From: CBDCEG01 sp965215775
GTDB taxonomy: Bacteria > Pseudomonadota > Gammaproteobacteria > Cardiobacteriales > Ostreibacteriaceae
Direction: 5' to 3'
Length of the DNA: 64,000 nucleotides
Assembly: GCA_965215775.1 (NCBI GenBank)
Contig: CBDCEG010000017.1
Span: forward strand, 1-64,000
Each line of letters starts with the position of its first letter. The first letter of the stretch is position 1. A model generated the notes under the pieces. The model was not told the DNA's origin, did no database searches, and was given only the letters and a program-made list of their open reading frames with translations. Positions 25,879 to 35,108 of the stretch are shown one piece after another. Both the position numbers and the translations under genes were made by a program.

Positions 25879-26574
25879 CTAATCCAAGCTTATTTCTATA
25901 TATGATTTTAATAAATTAATATCTTTTAATTTTATATTATTCTTTTTTATTTCTACCAATCCATCTTTGGAAAGTTGTTTTAAAATTCTAGAAAATGTTT
26001 CAGGTTTTACAGAAATTCTTGATGCAATAACATGCTTAGGAACTGATAATTGAACACTACCATCAGACTTTTTAGCTTGCTCTAAAAGATAAGAAACTAA
26101 TCTATAAGAAGCATTATGTAATGTTAATTTATCCACTTCGCCTATTAAAAAATGTAGTTTTTGGGATAATTTAGCAATCATTTTTAAGCAAAGTTCTGGA
26201 AAAGTCAAAAGTAACTGACGAAAAGCACAACTATCAATACAAATAATTTGTGCATCTTGAACAACCTCTGCATTAACTGGATAACCTGTTGCATTATTTA
26301 AAATAGTTGCTTCTGCAAATAATCGGTTAGGTTCCATTATTGCAATAACTTTTTCATTTCCACCTGGTGATAATCTTGATAACTTAATTTGTCCAGAAAG
26401 TATCAAGTAAAAACATTTAGCTTTATCACCTTGGTTAAAAATAAGTTGATTTGATGATATTTTCTTTAATCTTGAACTCATCGATATCTTCTCAATAAGA
26501 TCTTTTGGAAAGCTTTCAAAAAAATCATTCTTAATAATTGCCGCTTTTATTATTTCATTATTTGTTTCAGGCAT
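25879..26574 (-). CDS. Crp/Fnr-family regulator, DNR-like
   Basis: Transcription factor with an N-terminal cyclic-nucleotide-binding-type beta-roll (about 15-125: IFNQGDKAKCFYLILSGQIKLSRLSPGGNEKVI), a dimerisation helix and a C-terminal HTH (VIASRISVKPETFSRILKQLSKDGLVEI). It lacks the N-terminal cysteine cluster of FNR. It aligns well by eye with the nitric-oxide-responsive DNR of Pseudomonas (FAEA, LSxRLHxxIxExETLSLxNAxxRLVxYLL, SIxPETFSRI). A role in NO or denitrification control is therefore possible but unproven. Its start codon overlaps the hflD stop (TAATG), so the two are translationally coupled. Confidence 0.85.
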   Translation of the reverse strand: MPETNNEIIKAAIIKNDFFESFPKDLIEKISMSSRLKKISSNQLIFNQGDKAKCFYLILSGQIKLSRLSPGGNEKVIAIMEPNRLFAEATILNNATGYPVNAEVVQDAQIICIDSCAFRQLLLTFPELCLKMIAKLSQKLHFLIGEVDKLTLHNASYRLVSYLLEQAKKSDGSVQLSVPKHVIASRISVKPETFSRILKQLSKDGLVEIKKNNIKLKDINLLKSYIEISLD

Positions 26575-27191
26575 TATCCTAATATCTCTTGTGATATTCT
26601 TACAAATGTTTTTCTATTTAGAAATAACTGTAACTTATTTCCGCCATTATGGCGAAAAAATGAAATACCACGAAAAGCAGCAAGAAGTAATGCTCGAATT
26701 TGATTTGCACAAACTTCATTCTGCAAATATCTACTATCTCCCTTAACCATTACCTTAGGAGTCATATTACTTATCGTAGTTTTATAAATAAATGCAAATT
26801 TGGCTATAATGTCATCGTTTATTAGTGATGTTGTCATATCATTTTGCTTTTGAATTCTTATCTCATTAATACTACTATGAATAGTTATTAATTTGTTTTT
26901 ATCTCTAGCAAGTTTAATCTCAATATTTGCAATATTTGATAAATAAAGTGCAATATCTCTATTTACTTGACCAGATAATAAGGCAATAAATATTTCCAAA
27001 CCATCGTGAATATTATCCCAATCATCTCCATAAGCTTCAAGAGCATTTGCTGGGTTATATTTCAAAAGACCAGACAAAACTGATTCAGCAAGACCAACAT
27101 CAAGACTTCCTGTTGTCGCAACCTTATTAACTAAATTAATTGCTTGTGTTGCCGCTGCCAATCCTACTAACTGTTGTTTTTCTTTTATCAT
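26574..27191 (-). CDS. hflD: HflD (YcfC), membrane-associated lysogenisation regulator homologue
   Basis: The 205-residue protein matches the DUF489/HflD family: QQLVGLAAATQAINLVNKVA at the N-terminus, SVLSGLLKYNPANALEAYGD, IFIALLSGQVNRDIALYLSNIANIEIKLARD, and QNEVCANQIRALLLAAFRG at the C-terminus. In E. coli HflD binds phage lambda CII and reduces lysogeny; its cellular role is unclear. It lies 66 bp downstream of mnmA, the usual gammaproteobacterial neighbour. The next gene downstream is the DNR-like regulator instead of purB. Confidence 0.92.
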   Translation of the reverse strand: MIKEKQQLVGLAAATQAINLVNKVATTGSLDVGLAESVLSGLLKYNPANALEAYGDDWDNIHDGLEIFIALLSGQVNRDIALYLSNIANIEIKLARDKNKLITIHSSINEIRIQKQNDMTTSLINDDIIAKFAFIYKTTISNMTPKVMVKGDSRYLQNEVCANQIRALLLAAFRGISFFRHNGGNKLQLFLNRKTFVRISQEILG

Positions 27192-27257
27192 TTTAATACT
27201 TTAATATTTTATATGTTTTATATAATTTAGATTGCTTAGATTTTTATCTTCAACCAA

Positions 27258-28349
27258 CTAACCAATTATAACACCACCGCCCAAACACTCATTACCATCA
27301 TAAAAAACCACATATTGCCCAAGTGTTATTGCTCGTTGTGGTTTCTCAAACTCAACTAATAAATCATCACCTTTGAAATAAATTGTGCATTTTTGATCAT
27401 CTTGGCGATACCTAACTTTGGCAAATAAAGTTTGTTTATCTTTCGGTTTTTGCCTTAACCAATTTAACTCAGAGGCAATTAAATTACTTTTAAATAACAA
27501 AGGATTATTAGTTCCTTGTGCAACTATTAATATATTGTTATTCAAATCTTTTTCAACAACAAACCAAGGTGTCTCATCATAATTAGAAAGCCCCCCTATT
27601 CCCAAACCTTGCCTTTGTCCTATAGTATAATACATAAGCCCAGAATGTTCGCCTATTTTTTCACCTGTTATTGTTGTTATTTCCCCAGGTTTTGCTGGTA
27701 AATAATTTTGCAAAAAATCCTTAAATTTGCGTTCTCCAATAAAACAAATCCCTGTTGAATCTTTTTTATTATAAGTTATTAAGTCAGATCTTTCTGCAAT
27801 TTTCCTAACCTCTGGTTTAGCAATATCTGCAAGAGGGAAAACTGCAGTTTTTAACTGGTTTGAAGTTATTGCATTTAAAAAATATGTCTGATCTTTATTT
27901 TGATCAACAGCTTTGAATAAAGCTGGTTTTCCGTTAATATCAACTCGTTTACAATAATGCCCTGTTGCAACATAATCAGAACCCAACTGTTTAGCGTAAT
28001 TAGCTAGTTCTGAGAATTTAATTTCACGATTACACAAAACATCAGGATTTGGGGTCCTCCCAGCTTTATATTCTTTTAAGAAATATTTAAAAACTTTATC
28101 TTGGTATTGCTCTACAAAACTAACAGTATGCAAATGAATTCCAATCGACTCACAAACATCTTTTGCATCAAAAACATCATCTTCCAAAGTGCAATAACCA
28201 GGTGAAAATGTTTCCTCCCAGTTTTTCATAAAAACACCATGAACATCATAACCAGCTTCTTTTAATAGGTATGCTGTAACTGAAGAATCAACTCCTCCTG
28301 ATATTCCAACAACTACTCTTGATTTTGGTTTAGGTAGAAAATTTTCCAT
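27258..28349 (-). CDS. mnmA: tRNA-specific 2-thiouridylase
   Basis: Thiolates U34 of Lys, Glu and Gln tRNAs using sulfur delivered by the IscS/Tus relay. The 363 residues have the PP-loop GISGGVDSSV, the nucleophile-bearing NPDVLCNREIKF and the second catalytic cysteine in STGICFIGERKF, plus C-terminal beta-barrel blocks such as YYTIGQRQGLGIGG. Its ATG directly follows the recR stop codon without a gap. Confidence 0.96.
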   Translation of the reverse strand: MENFLPKPKSRVVVGISGGVDSSVTAYLLKEAGYDVHGVFMKNWEETFSPGYCTLEDDVFDAKDVCESIGIHLHTVSFVEQYQDKVFKYFLKEYKAGRTPNPDVLCNREIKFSELANYAKQLGSDYVATGHYCKRVDINGKPALFKAVDQNKDQTYFLNAITSNQLKTAVFPLADIAKPEVRKIAERSDLITYNKKDSTGICFIGERKFKDFLQNYLPAKPGEITTITGEKIGEHSGLMYYTIGQRQGLGIGGLSNYDETPWFVVEKDLNNNILIVAQGTNNPLLFKSNLIASELNWLRQKPKDKQTLFAKVRYRQDDQKCTIYFKGDDLLVEFEKPQRAITLGQYVVFYDGNECLGGGVIIG

Positions 28350-28949
28350 TTAATCAACTAACTTAGTTCGTGTGCTAAAAGCATGCCCCAAAGTATTTCT
28401 ATCAATATACTCAAGCTCACCGCCCATTGGAACACCATAAGTAATTCTACTTACAATTGTATTAAATTCACTAGCCATTTCAGATATATAATAAGCTGTC
28501 GCATCACCTTCGGCTGTTATATTAGTTGCTAGAATTAATTCTTTAACTCCTTGCTCTTGTAATTTTTTTTGTAACAAATCCAAACCAATTTCTTCAGGTC
28601 CAATTCCATCTAATGGAGAAATATGCCCCATTAAAACAAAGTATTTACCTTTAAAATTAGTTGATTGCTCAACAGCGATCACATCTATTGGATTTTCAAC
28701 AACACAAATAACCTCGTCATCTCTGGCTGAGTTTGAGCAAATTTCACAAATATTATTTTCTGTCAAATTACGACAAGATGAGCAATTCCCAATATTTGTT
28801 ATCGCATCTTGCAAAGCATTTGCAATAATGAGACCTGACTCCCTATCATTTTGCAATAAATGAATTGCAAGTCTTTGAGCTGTTTTTGTTCCAATACTTG
28901 GAAATCTTGTTAGCGATTTAACTAAATTATCTAATTTTAAAGAGAACAT
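28350..28949 (-). CDS. recR: Recombination mediator RecR
   Basis: Works with RecO to load RecA on gapped DNA. The 199 residues include the N-terminal HhH (KSLTRFPSIGTKTAQRLAIHLL), the zinc finger C56, C59, C68, C71 (NCSSCRNLTENNICEIC), and a Toprim domain (EVICVVENPIDVIAVEQ ... LATNITAEGDATAYYI). The order dnaX-ybaB-recR is the classic conserved cluster. Confidence 0.97.
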   Translation of the reverse strand: MFSLKLDNLVKSLTRFPSIGTKTAQRLAIHLLQNDRESGLIIANALQDAITNIGNCSSCRNLTENNICEICSNSARDDEVICVVENPIDVIAVEQSTNFKGKYFVLMGHISPLDGIGPEEIGLDLLQKKLQEQGVKELILATNITAEGDATAYYISEMASEFNTIVSRITYGVPMGGELEYIDRNTLGHAFSTRTKLVD

Positions 28950-28977
28950 TTCAATAAATTTTAATAGCTAATATTTA

Positions 28978-29304
28978 CTAAAATGGCATTTTAAATCCTG
29001 GAGGAAGTTGCATTCCACCAGTTATTGAGCCCATATGCTCAGCTGTTTTCGCTTCAACTTTACGAAGTGTATCATTAAGAGCAGCGGCAATTAAGTCTTC
29101 CAGCATATCTCTGTCTTCTGTAAGCAAACTATCATCTATACTAACTCGTTTAATCACATGTTTACAAGTTGATGTTATTTTAACCAAACCTGCGGCTGCC
29201 TCACCACTAACTTCAATTGCTTCAAGCTCTTTTTGTGCTTTTTCCATATTTTTTTGCATATCTTGAACTTTCTTCATCATTCCAGCCATATTTCCACCTA
29301 ACAT
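28978..29304 (-). CDS. ybaB: YbaB/EbfC family nucleoid-associated protein
   Basis: Small DNA-binding protein, 108 residues. It starts with a glycine/methionine-rich helix (MLGGNMAGMMKKVQDMQKNM), has the conserved GEAAAGLVKITSTCKHVIKRVSI core and LEDLIAAALNDTLRKVEAKT, and ends in MGSITGGMQLPPGFKMPF. It lies between dnaX and recR as in most bacteria. Confidence 0.96.
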   Translation of the reverse strand: MLGGNMAGMMKKVQDMQKNMEKAQKELEAIEVSGEAAAGLVKITSTCKHVIKRVSIDDSLLTEDRDMLEDLIAAALNDTLRKVEAKTAEHMGSITGGMQLPPGFKMPF

Positions 29305-29320
29305 AATTTCACCTATATTT

Positions 29321-31456
29321 TTATTTATTAATTACAGAATTTGGAACTATTGTAGCCCCAAAAACATCCTTTAGTTTCTTTACTATTTTATCATCATCAA
29401 AGTTAGAGATTAATTTATTTTCCTCTTCAACTTCTTGTTCTTCTTCTAAGCTAGAAGGTGTATTTGAGACTTCACCCAAAACAATTTCCAACTTAGAAAT
29501 ACCTAATTTAGTCTGCAAAGCTTTTTCTAATTCATCTACTGCTTTAGGTGTTTTTAAAACTTCATTTTGTGCATTCATTGTAAAGGTTGCTTTGTTATTG
29601 CTAACAGTAACAACACCCAAACTTGCAAAACCTCTAGTAAAACTAGATAATTCCAAACTATTAAAAACTTCTATCCAATTAAAATCCTCAATTACCTTTT
29701 GAGTTATTAATTCAACTTTATTTTCCTCTAAATCCGAAGAAATAATTTTTTGTGATTCTTCAAGCTCACTCTCTTTTTTCCTAACCGTTTCTTTTTCATC
29801 AGCTTGGTTAGAATAATCCATCAAACCTTTACTTGGTAAAGTAGAACTCTCTATTTCTTCCCAAGGTGGTGGTATATTTTGATAACTATCATCATTAGTT
29901 TTTTCAACAGTTTCAAGTTCTGTAATGCTCTTATCTGTTAAGTTATTTATACTTTTAGAACTACCTTTTTCTTTAGTTTGCGTTTCTTCATTTGTAATAG
30001 TGTCATTTATTAAAGAAAATTTAACACTTGGTTTTAGTTCATTTTCTTGCACATCAGTTTCTACTAACTCTAATGCCTCCTTTTCTGTTAAAACACTTTC
30101 AGTTTTTTCCTCAGGAACTTTAACTTTATTAACAACTTTTTCAGAATTAGAATTATTTAAATTAAGCTCTTCTTCATGGGTTTCATTTTCACTAATAAGT
30201 TCTACAGATATCTCTTCCATAGCCACTTGTTCTTTTATATCTTCTTCAATAGCTTTCTCTTTTGTGAATGATTTTTTCTCTTCAACATTTTCTTTCTCTT
30301 CAACATTTTTTGGTTGTTTAATGCTTTGAGGTCTTTCACTTTCTAACTCTAACATACCATTAGTATCTTGTTTTTTCACAATATTTGTTGGAATAAAAGC
30401 AACCATTCTTAATAAAATCATCTCCAAAGACTGCTTTTGTTCTAAGTTTGAATCTAATCCAGCTAAACCTTTTTGAATAATTTCATACCATAGCTGAATT
30501 AATTCTCTTGGTATTTTATTTAGTTTAGTTTCTATTTGTTTTGATATTTCAACTAGAACTCCTTCCTTGCACCAAGCTATATCTTTTATTTTTGTCAAAA
30601 GTGCATTTAAGAAACTTCTTACATCAATATCATAATCATCAAATTTATTAATTTCACTATGGAGTTTGCTAGGATTATTTTCTAAAATAGATACTAGAAT
30701 ACAATCAATATCTGTTGGATTTATGCTTCCAAGAACCTCTGAAACAGTTTCAAACTCAAGTTTTCCTTGCCCAAACGCAATAGCTTGATCAGTAATACTA
30801 AGAGCATCACGCATACTTCCATTCCCAGCTTTTGCTAATAATTTTAAAGCTTTTTGTTCAAATTCAATATTTTCAACTTTACAAATCTTCTCTAAATAAT
30901 TGGCAATTTCTACTTCACGAATAGATTTTAAATTAAACTGTAAACATCTTGATAAAATTGTTGACGGTAATTTTTCTGGATCTGTTGTTGCCAAAATGAA
31001 TTTTACATGTTTGGGTGGTTCTTCTAAGGTTTTTAAAAGTGCATTAAAACTACTTTTTGAAAACATATGAACTTCATCGATTATATAAACCTTATACTTA
31101 GCTTTGGTTGGTAAGTAAGAAACACTTTCAATAAGGTCTCTAGTTTCATCAACGCCTGTTCTTGAAGCAGCATCAACTTCTATTAAATCAACAAATTTAC
31201 CTTTCTCAATATCTACACAATTTGAACAACTGCCACAAGGATTGGCTGAAACACCATTAGTTTCACAGTTTAGAGACTTTGCAAATATCCTTGCTATTGA
31301 AGTTTTACCAACTCCACGAGTTCCTGTAAATAAATATGCATGATGAATATTATCACTTTCTAATGCATAAGATAATGCTTTGACAACATGATTTTGACCA
31401 ACAAGGTCAGAAAATAAATTAGGTCGCCATTTTCTGGCTAAAACAAGATAAGACAT
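29321..31456 (-). CDS. dnaX: DNA polymerase III tau/gamma subunit
   Basis: Clamp-loader motor and replisome organiser. In the 711 residues, Walker A is GTRGVGKT (45-52), the zinc module is C64, C74, C77, C80, the DExx box is VYIIDEVHMFS, sensor 1 is FILATTDPEKLPSTILSRC, and the collar domain follows to about 365. Residues from about 375 to 590 are a very long low-complexity linker dominated by E, K, S, N and T, with a small repeat (NVEEKENVEEKKS). A folded C-terminal tau domain follows (about 600-711, FNWIEVFNSLELSSFTRGFASLGV) for alpha contact. It is longer than E. coli tau (643). I did not find a convincing A-AAA-AAG slippery site for a gamma product. Confidence 0.95.
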   Translation of the reverse strand: MSYLVLARKWRPNLFSDLVGQNHVVKALSYALESDNIHHAYLFTGTRGVGKTSIARIFAKSLNCETNGVSANPCGSCSNCVDIEKGKFVDLIEVDAASRTGVDETRDLIESVSYLPTKAKYKVYIIDEVHMFSKSSFNALLKTLEEPPKHVKFILATTDPEKLPSTILSRCLQFNLKSIREVEIANYLEKICKVENIEFEQKALKLLAKAGNGSMRDALSITDQAIAFGQGKLEFETVSEVLGSINPTDIDCILVSILENNPSKLHSEINKFDDYDIDVRSFLNALLTKIKDIAWCKEGVLVEISKQIETKLNKIPRELIQLWYEIIQKGLAGLDSNLEQKQSLEMILLRMVAFIPTNIVKKQDTNGMLELESERPQSIKQPKNVEEKENVEEKKSFTKEKAIEEDIKEQVAMEEISVELISENETHEEELNLNNSNSEKVVNKVKVPEEKTESVLTEKEALELVETDVQENELKPSVKFSLINDTITNEETQTKEKGSSKSINNLTDKSITELETVEKTNDDSYQNIPPPWEEIESSTLPSKGLMDYSNQADEKETVRKKESELEESQKIISSDLEENKVELITQKVIEDFNWIEVFNSLELSSFTRGFASLGVVTVSNNKATFTMNAQNEVLKTPKAVDELEKALQTKLGISKLEIVLGEVSNTPSSLEEEQEVEEENKLISNFDDDKIVKKLKDVFGATIVPNSVINK

Positions 31457-31534
31457 TTAATAAGGTTCTATTTTAAATTAAGGTTTAAATTATACATTCT
31501 ATATCAATATACATTTTGCATAAAGTTTAAATAT

Positions 31535-32344
31535 TCAAACTATTTTTGTTCCAATACTATTATTTAAGAAACTTTCAATCAAAGTCCCTGTTTTTGCACC
31601 ATTTATAATAGTTACTTGCTTAACCCTGTCCAAAGAATTTAGAGCCGCTAGAGTTTTTGGAATCATTCCATCAGATATTACTTTTTCATCAATAAGAGTT
31701 CTTACTTGTTGTGCTGAAATTTTATAAATTGGTTTTTTATTTTCATCCAAAATATTATCAATATTAGTCATCATTATAAAATAATCCGCCTCTAAAGCTC
31801 TCGCAACTGATGCAGCAACACAATCTGCATTTATATTTAAAGTTACACCAAGTTTATCTAACGCAACTGGTGCTAAAACAGGAATTATTTTCTTGGATAA
31901 AAGTATATTCAATAAATCAGTATTTATTTTATCTACCTCACCAACAAAACCTAAGTCAATTGTATTACCATTATACTTTACTTTCTTTTTTGCTAAAATA
32001 GTTGAGGCATCTTTTCCAGATAAAGATATTGATTTAATGCCCAAACTACTAAAGCTATCAACAAAAAAATTCCCAACTTTACCAGTCAAAACCATTTCAA
32101 CAACTTCCATAGTTTTAGCATCAGTAAATCTAAAGCCTTCTATGAATTTAGATTTTATTTTAAATTTCTCTAATATTTCATTTATCTGTGGACCACCACC
32201 ATGAACTACTACTATTTTCGCACCTAATAAAATTAATTGATTAATATCATTTGAAAAACTTTTTAATGCTTCAATATTCAATGCATTTCCACCAAATTTT
32301 ATAACAATTACTTTATTTAATACTTTTTGCTCTAACACTTTCAT
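31535..32344 (-). CDS. argB: Acetylglutamate kinase
   Basis: Phosphorylates N-acetylglutamate in arginine biosynthesis. The 269 residues have the amino-acid-kinase Gly-rich loops (VIVIKFGGNAL and VVVHGGGPQINEIL), the substrate element FIEGFRFTDAKTMEVVEMVLTGKV, LNINADCVAASVARALEADYFIMMTNI, and the ATP-binding end VISDGMIPKTLAALNSLDRVKQVTIING. The extended N-terminal helix of arginine-inhibited hexameric enzymes is absent. It is separated from pilQ by a terminator and from dnaX by 78 bp. Confidence 0.94.
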   Translation of the reverse strand: MKVLEQKVLNKVIVIKFGGNALNIEALKSFSNDINQLILLGAKIVVVHGGGPQINEILEKFKIKSKFIEGFRFTDAKTMEVVEMVLTGKVGNFFVDSFSSLGIKSISLSGKDASTILAKKKVKYNGNTIDLGFVGEVDKINTDLLNILLSKKIIPVLAPVALDKLGVTLNINADCVAASVARALEADYFIMMTNIDNILDENKKPIYKISAQQVRTLIDEKVISDGMIPKTLAALNSLDRVKQVTIINGAKTGTLIESFLNNSIGTKIV

Positions 32345-32375
32345 TTAATATTCTTTTTCATTTATTTACAGGTAT

Positions 32376-32409
32376 AAAAAAAGCGTGAAGAATATCTCCA
32401 CGCTTTTTT
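32376..32409. terminator. Bidirectional Rho-independent terminator after pilQ
   Basis: AAAAAAGCGTG (32377-32387) pairs perfectly with CACGCTTTTTT (32399-32409) around an 11-nt loop, with a T-run on either strand. It ends the pilMNOPQ transcript 20 bp after the pilQ stop and insulates argB. It is the clearest intrinsic terminator in the window. Confidence 0.9.
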
Positions 32410-32428
32410 GTTCTTTCTAATTTAAGAA

Positions 32429-34522
32429 TTAATTTCTTAAGTTAGAGAACTTGTCATTTGTTGTAAAACGATTATCAACAATCTTAGGAGTTACAAAGAT
32501 TAATAACTCACTTTTTTCATTTCTAACTGAATCACTTCTAAATGCTTTTCCAATAATTGGTAAACTTCCAAAGAAAGGAACTTTTCTTTGTGTATGCTCT
32601 TTAGTTTGCTCATAAACACCACCAAGAACAACCGTCTCACCATTTTCAACTAGCACTTTTGATTTAACTTCACTTGTATCAATTGGAGCTGATCCCGTTG
32701 CGTCACCTGGTTGCAAGGTATCTTTAGTTATAACTAATTCCATATCAACCATATTATTAGGTGTTATCTTAGGTTTCACCTCTAATACAAGCTCAACCTG
32801 TTTAAATTCAGTTTTAGTGCCTTTATCACTCGTTGTTGCATAAGCAACCTCTGAACCTTGACTTATTTTAGCTTCAGCTCCATCTTGAGTAAGTATTCTT
32901 GGGCTAGAAACAATTTCAATTCTACCATCAGTTTCAGCCGCAGAAAGCTCAAGATTAAGAAGGAAGTTATCAGCCAAAAATCCAAAGGCAATTCCTCCAA
33001 TAGTATTTTTAGAAGCGGCATCAACAACCCCAATCCTATTACCAAAGCCACCTCCAGATACTCCAGGTTGATTTCCAGTCCCAACTATTCCAGTTGTTCC
33101 TAAGTCATTTGAGGCAGAGTACTTATGCCCTCTAATTCCACCACCCCATTTAACACCCATATCATAAGTAAAGTCATCAGAAGCAGATACAATTCTAGCA
33201 TCTATTAAAACTTGTTTAACAGGTTTATCTAGTTTATTAATAACAGCTCTCACTTCATTTATTCTACTACGAACATCTTGAATAACTAGACTATTAGTTC
33301 TTTCATCAACAGTTAATGAACCTCTAGCTGATAAAAAACCACAGTTTTGATTACTATTACTTTTATTCACAGCACTACGACAGCCTTCTTTAACTATTAT
33401 TTTTTCTAAAGCTTCTGCTCTAGCATATTGAATAGGTATAATTTCAACAACTGTTGGAGCTAAGTCTATTTTTTGGGTTAACGCTCCTAGTTCTTGACGT
33501 TCTCCTTTTGCTATAGCTTCTGTTGTTGATATGAAAATAACACCACTACTTTCTCGTTTAGATAGTCCTTTTGATTTCAAAATAATATCTAAAGCTTGAT
33601 CCCAAGGAGTATTATTAAGTCTAAGAGTTATACTGCCCTTAACTTCATCACTAATAACCATATTAGTATTGGTGAAATCAGCTATTAACTGTATTACAGA
33701 TCTAACACCGATATCTTGGAAATTTAAAGATAAAGTCTCTCCAGCATATTTTTTATTTGAATCAAATGCTATTAACTTTGATGAATCCTCATCTTTTGCT
33801 TTTTTAGAAAACTCTAAACTAAAAAGTTTTTCATTTTGGTAAGATATGTATTCAAAATCTTCACCTATTGTCTCTATAACAATTTTATTTGATAAAACAT
33901 CTATGCTTTTAACTGGTGTTCCAAAATCTGTTACTTTAAGTCTTTTTCTTATATTTTTAGGAATCCCTGCATTAGTTGAAAGAATTACTTTACTACCTTC
34001 TGTCTTAACATCTACAACAGAGGTATCTTTATTTAGACTTAAACGCACTATTCCTTGCTGCTCTTTACCTGATTTAAAAGTAACTTTTTTAATAATACTT
34101 TTCCCAACTTGAGCTGTTTTTCTTGTTACCGATAATGATTTTTTACCTGTAACATTTAAAACTATGGCTACACCAGCATCAGTTTCATTTGCGGAAAATG
34201 AAACTACTTCTTTCAAATTAACCGTTACTCTAGTTTTATTGTCTCCCTGGATTATAACAATATCATTAATAACACCTCGACCTATTTTTATATTATTATT
34301 ACCTAAACTTGACTTAGCCTTAGGGATATCAACAACAATTCTAGCTGGATTATTAAGGCTAAATGACTTAATTCCTTTTAGTGAACTACCAACAATCTGT
34401 ATTTCAAATTTACCATTCTCATTTTTACCAAAATCCACTTTATTAATATTTCCAGCGAAAACTGAAAAACTTAGCAAAGACATCACTAGCAAACTTAACT
34501 TTCTTAATATATATTTTTTCAT
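32429..34522 (-). CDS. pilQ: Type IV pilus secretin PilQ
   Basis: Outer-membrane channel through which the pilus passes and DNA may enter. The 697-residue precursor has a signal peptide (LSLLVMSLLSFSVFA followed by GNINK), two AMIN domains (about 25-130 and 145-235) that bind peptidoglycan, an STN/secretin N0 domain (ETLSLNFQDIGVRSVIQLIADFTNTNMVIS), an N1 domain, and the secretin core (VEIVSSPRILTQDGAEAKISQGSEV, VVLGGVYEQ, KVPFFGSLPIIGKAFRS, SELLIFVTPKIV). Last gene of the pilMNOPQ operon. Confidence 0.96.
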   Translation of the reverse strand: MKKYILRKLSLLVMSLLSFSVFAGNINKVDFGKNENGKFEIQIVGSSLKGIKSFSLNNPARIVVDIPKAKSSLGNNNIKIGRGVINDIVIIQGDNKTRVTVNLKEVVSFSANETDAGVAIVLNVTGKKSLSVTRKTAQVGKSIIKKVTFKSGKEQQGIVRLSLNKDTSVVDVKTEGSKVILSTNAGIPKNIRKRLKVTDFGTPVKSIDVLSNKIVIETIGEDFEYISYQNEKLFSLEFSKKAKDEDSSKLIAFDSNKKYAGETLSLNFQDIGVRSVIQLIADFTNTNMVISDEVKGSITLRLNNTPWDQALDIILKSKGLSKRESSGVIFISTTEAIAKGERQELGALTQKIDLAPTVVEIIPIQYARAEALEKIIVKEGCRSAVNKSNSNQNCGFLSARGSLTVDERTNSLVIQDVRSRINEVRAVINKLDKPVKQVLIDARIVSASDDFTYDMGVKWGGGIRGHKYSASNDLGTTGIVGTGNQPGVSGGGFGNRIGVVDAASKNTIGGIAFGFLADNFLLNLELSAAETDGRIEIVSSPRILTQDGAEAKISQGSEVAYATTSDKGTKTEFKQVELVLEVKPKITPNNMVDMELVITKDTLQPGDATGSAPIDTSEVKSKVLVENGETVVLGGVYEQTKEHTQRKVPFFGSLPIIGKAFRSDSVRNEKSELLIFVTPKIVDNRFTTNDKFSNLRN

Positions 34523-34565
34523 AATTATTTACCTTTTATTATTAAAACTTTTTCTTTTATTTAAA

Positions 34566-35108
34566 TTACTTTAACGATACAGCCGTGGATAAATCAACCC
34601 ACCGACAACCTTGACGAACTTTTTCAACAACAACCATCTTTCGTTGGGCAACATGAGAAAGAATACCATCTTTATTACCTATATAATCTCCTATCTTCAC
34701 AGAAACAACACCATGATTTGGTGTTCTAACTAAAGCGACTGGCTCTTTTTGCCCAATCATACCGACAAAACTCAAAGCACTCAAGCTATAATCCTCTAAG
34801 TAAGAACGCTTATGAGGCACAGGCGGAGCAACACCATTAACACAAGTTCCCTTCGATGCTTCTGGTATAGAAGGGTTTATGAAATTTTTAATTTTAAAAG
34901 GGTCATTAAGACCTGCTAAAACCTTATCATCGATTAGATTACCTATATCTCCTATACTCTCCACTACAGTTGATTTATATTTCTTATTCGTTATTTTCGC
35001 TAAATTCTCAGCTTTTATTACCTCTGCCTTTGCTTCATCATACGCTGAATTAAAACAACCTGTTAAAAACAATATTGGAGTAATTATTACTAATTTTATT
35101 TTGTTCAT
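34566..35108 (-). CDS. pilP: Type IV pilus assembly lipoprotein PilP
   Basis: Periplasmic lipoprotein linking the inner-membrane PilMNO complex to PilQ. The 180 residues begin with a lipoprotein signal (LVIITPILFLTGCFNS, lipobox L-T-G-C). The C-terminal half has the PilP beta-sandwich consensus: YSLSALSFVGMIGQKEPVALVRTPNHGVVSVKIGDYIGNKDGILSHV. It starts directly after the pilO stop and precedes pilQ by 43 bp. Confidence 0.94.
   Translation of the reverse strand: MNKIKLVIITPILFLTGCFNSAYDEAKAEVIKAENLAKITNKKYKSTVVESIGDIGNLIDDKVLAGLNDPFKIKNFINPSIPEASKGTCVNGVAPPVPHKRSYLEDYSLSALSFVGMIGQKEPVALVRTPNHGVVSVKIGDYIGNKDGILSHVAQRKMVVVEKVRQGCRWVDLSTAVSLK

Noticed and set aside
29321..31456. Programmed -1 frameshift in dnaX.
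   Set aside because: The A-rich runs in the linker (for example GAGAAAAAATC) do not form the A-AAA-AAG heptamer followed by a clear hairpin.
31457..31534. 4.5S RNA gene (ffs), often near dnaX-recR.
   Set aside because: The 78-bp gap is too short and has no GGAA tetraloop hairpin.
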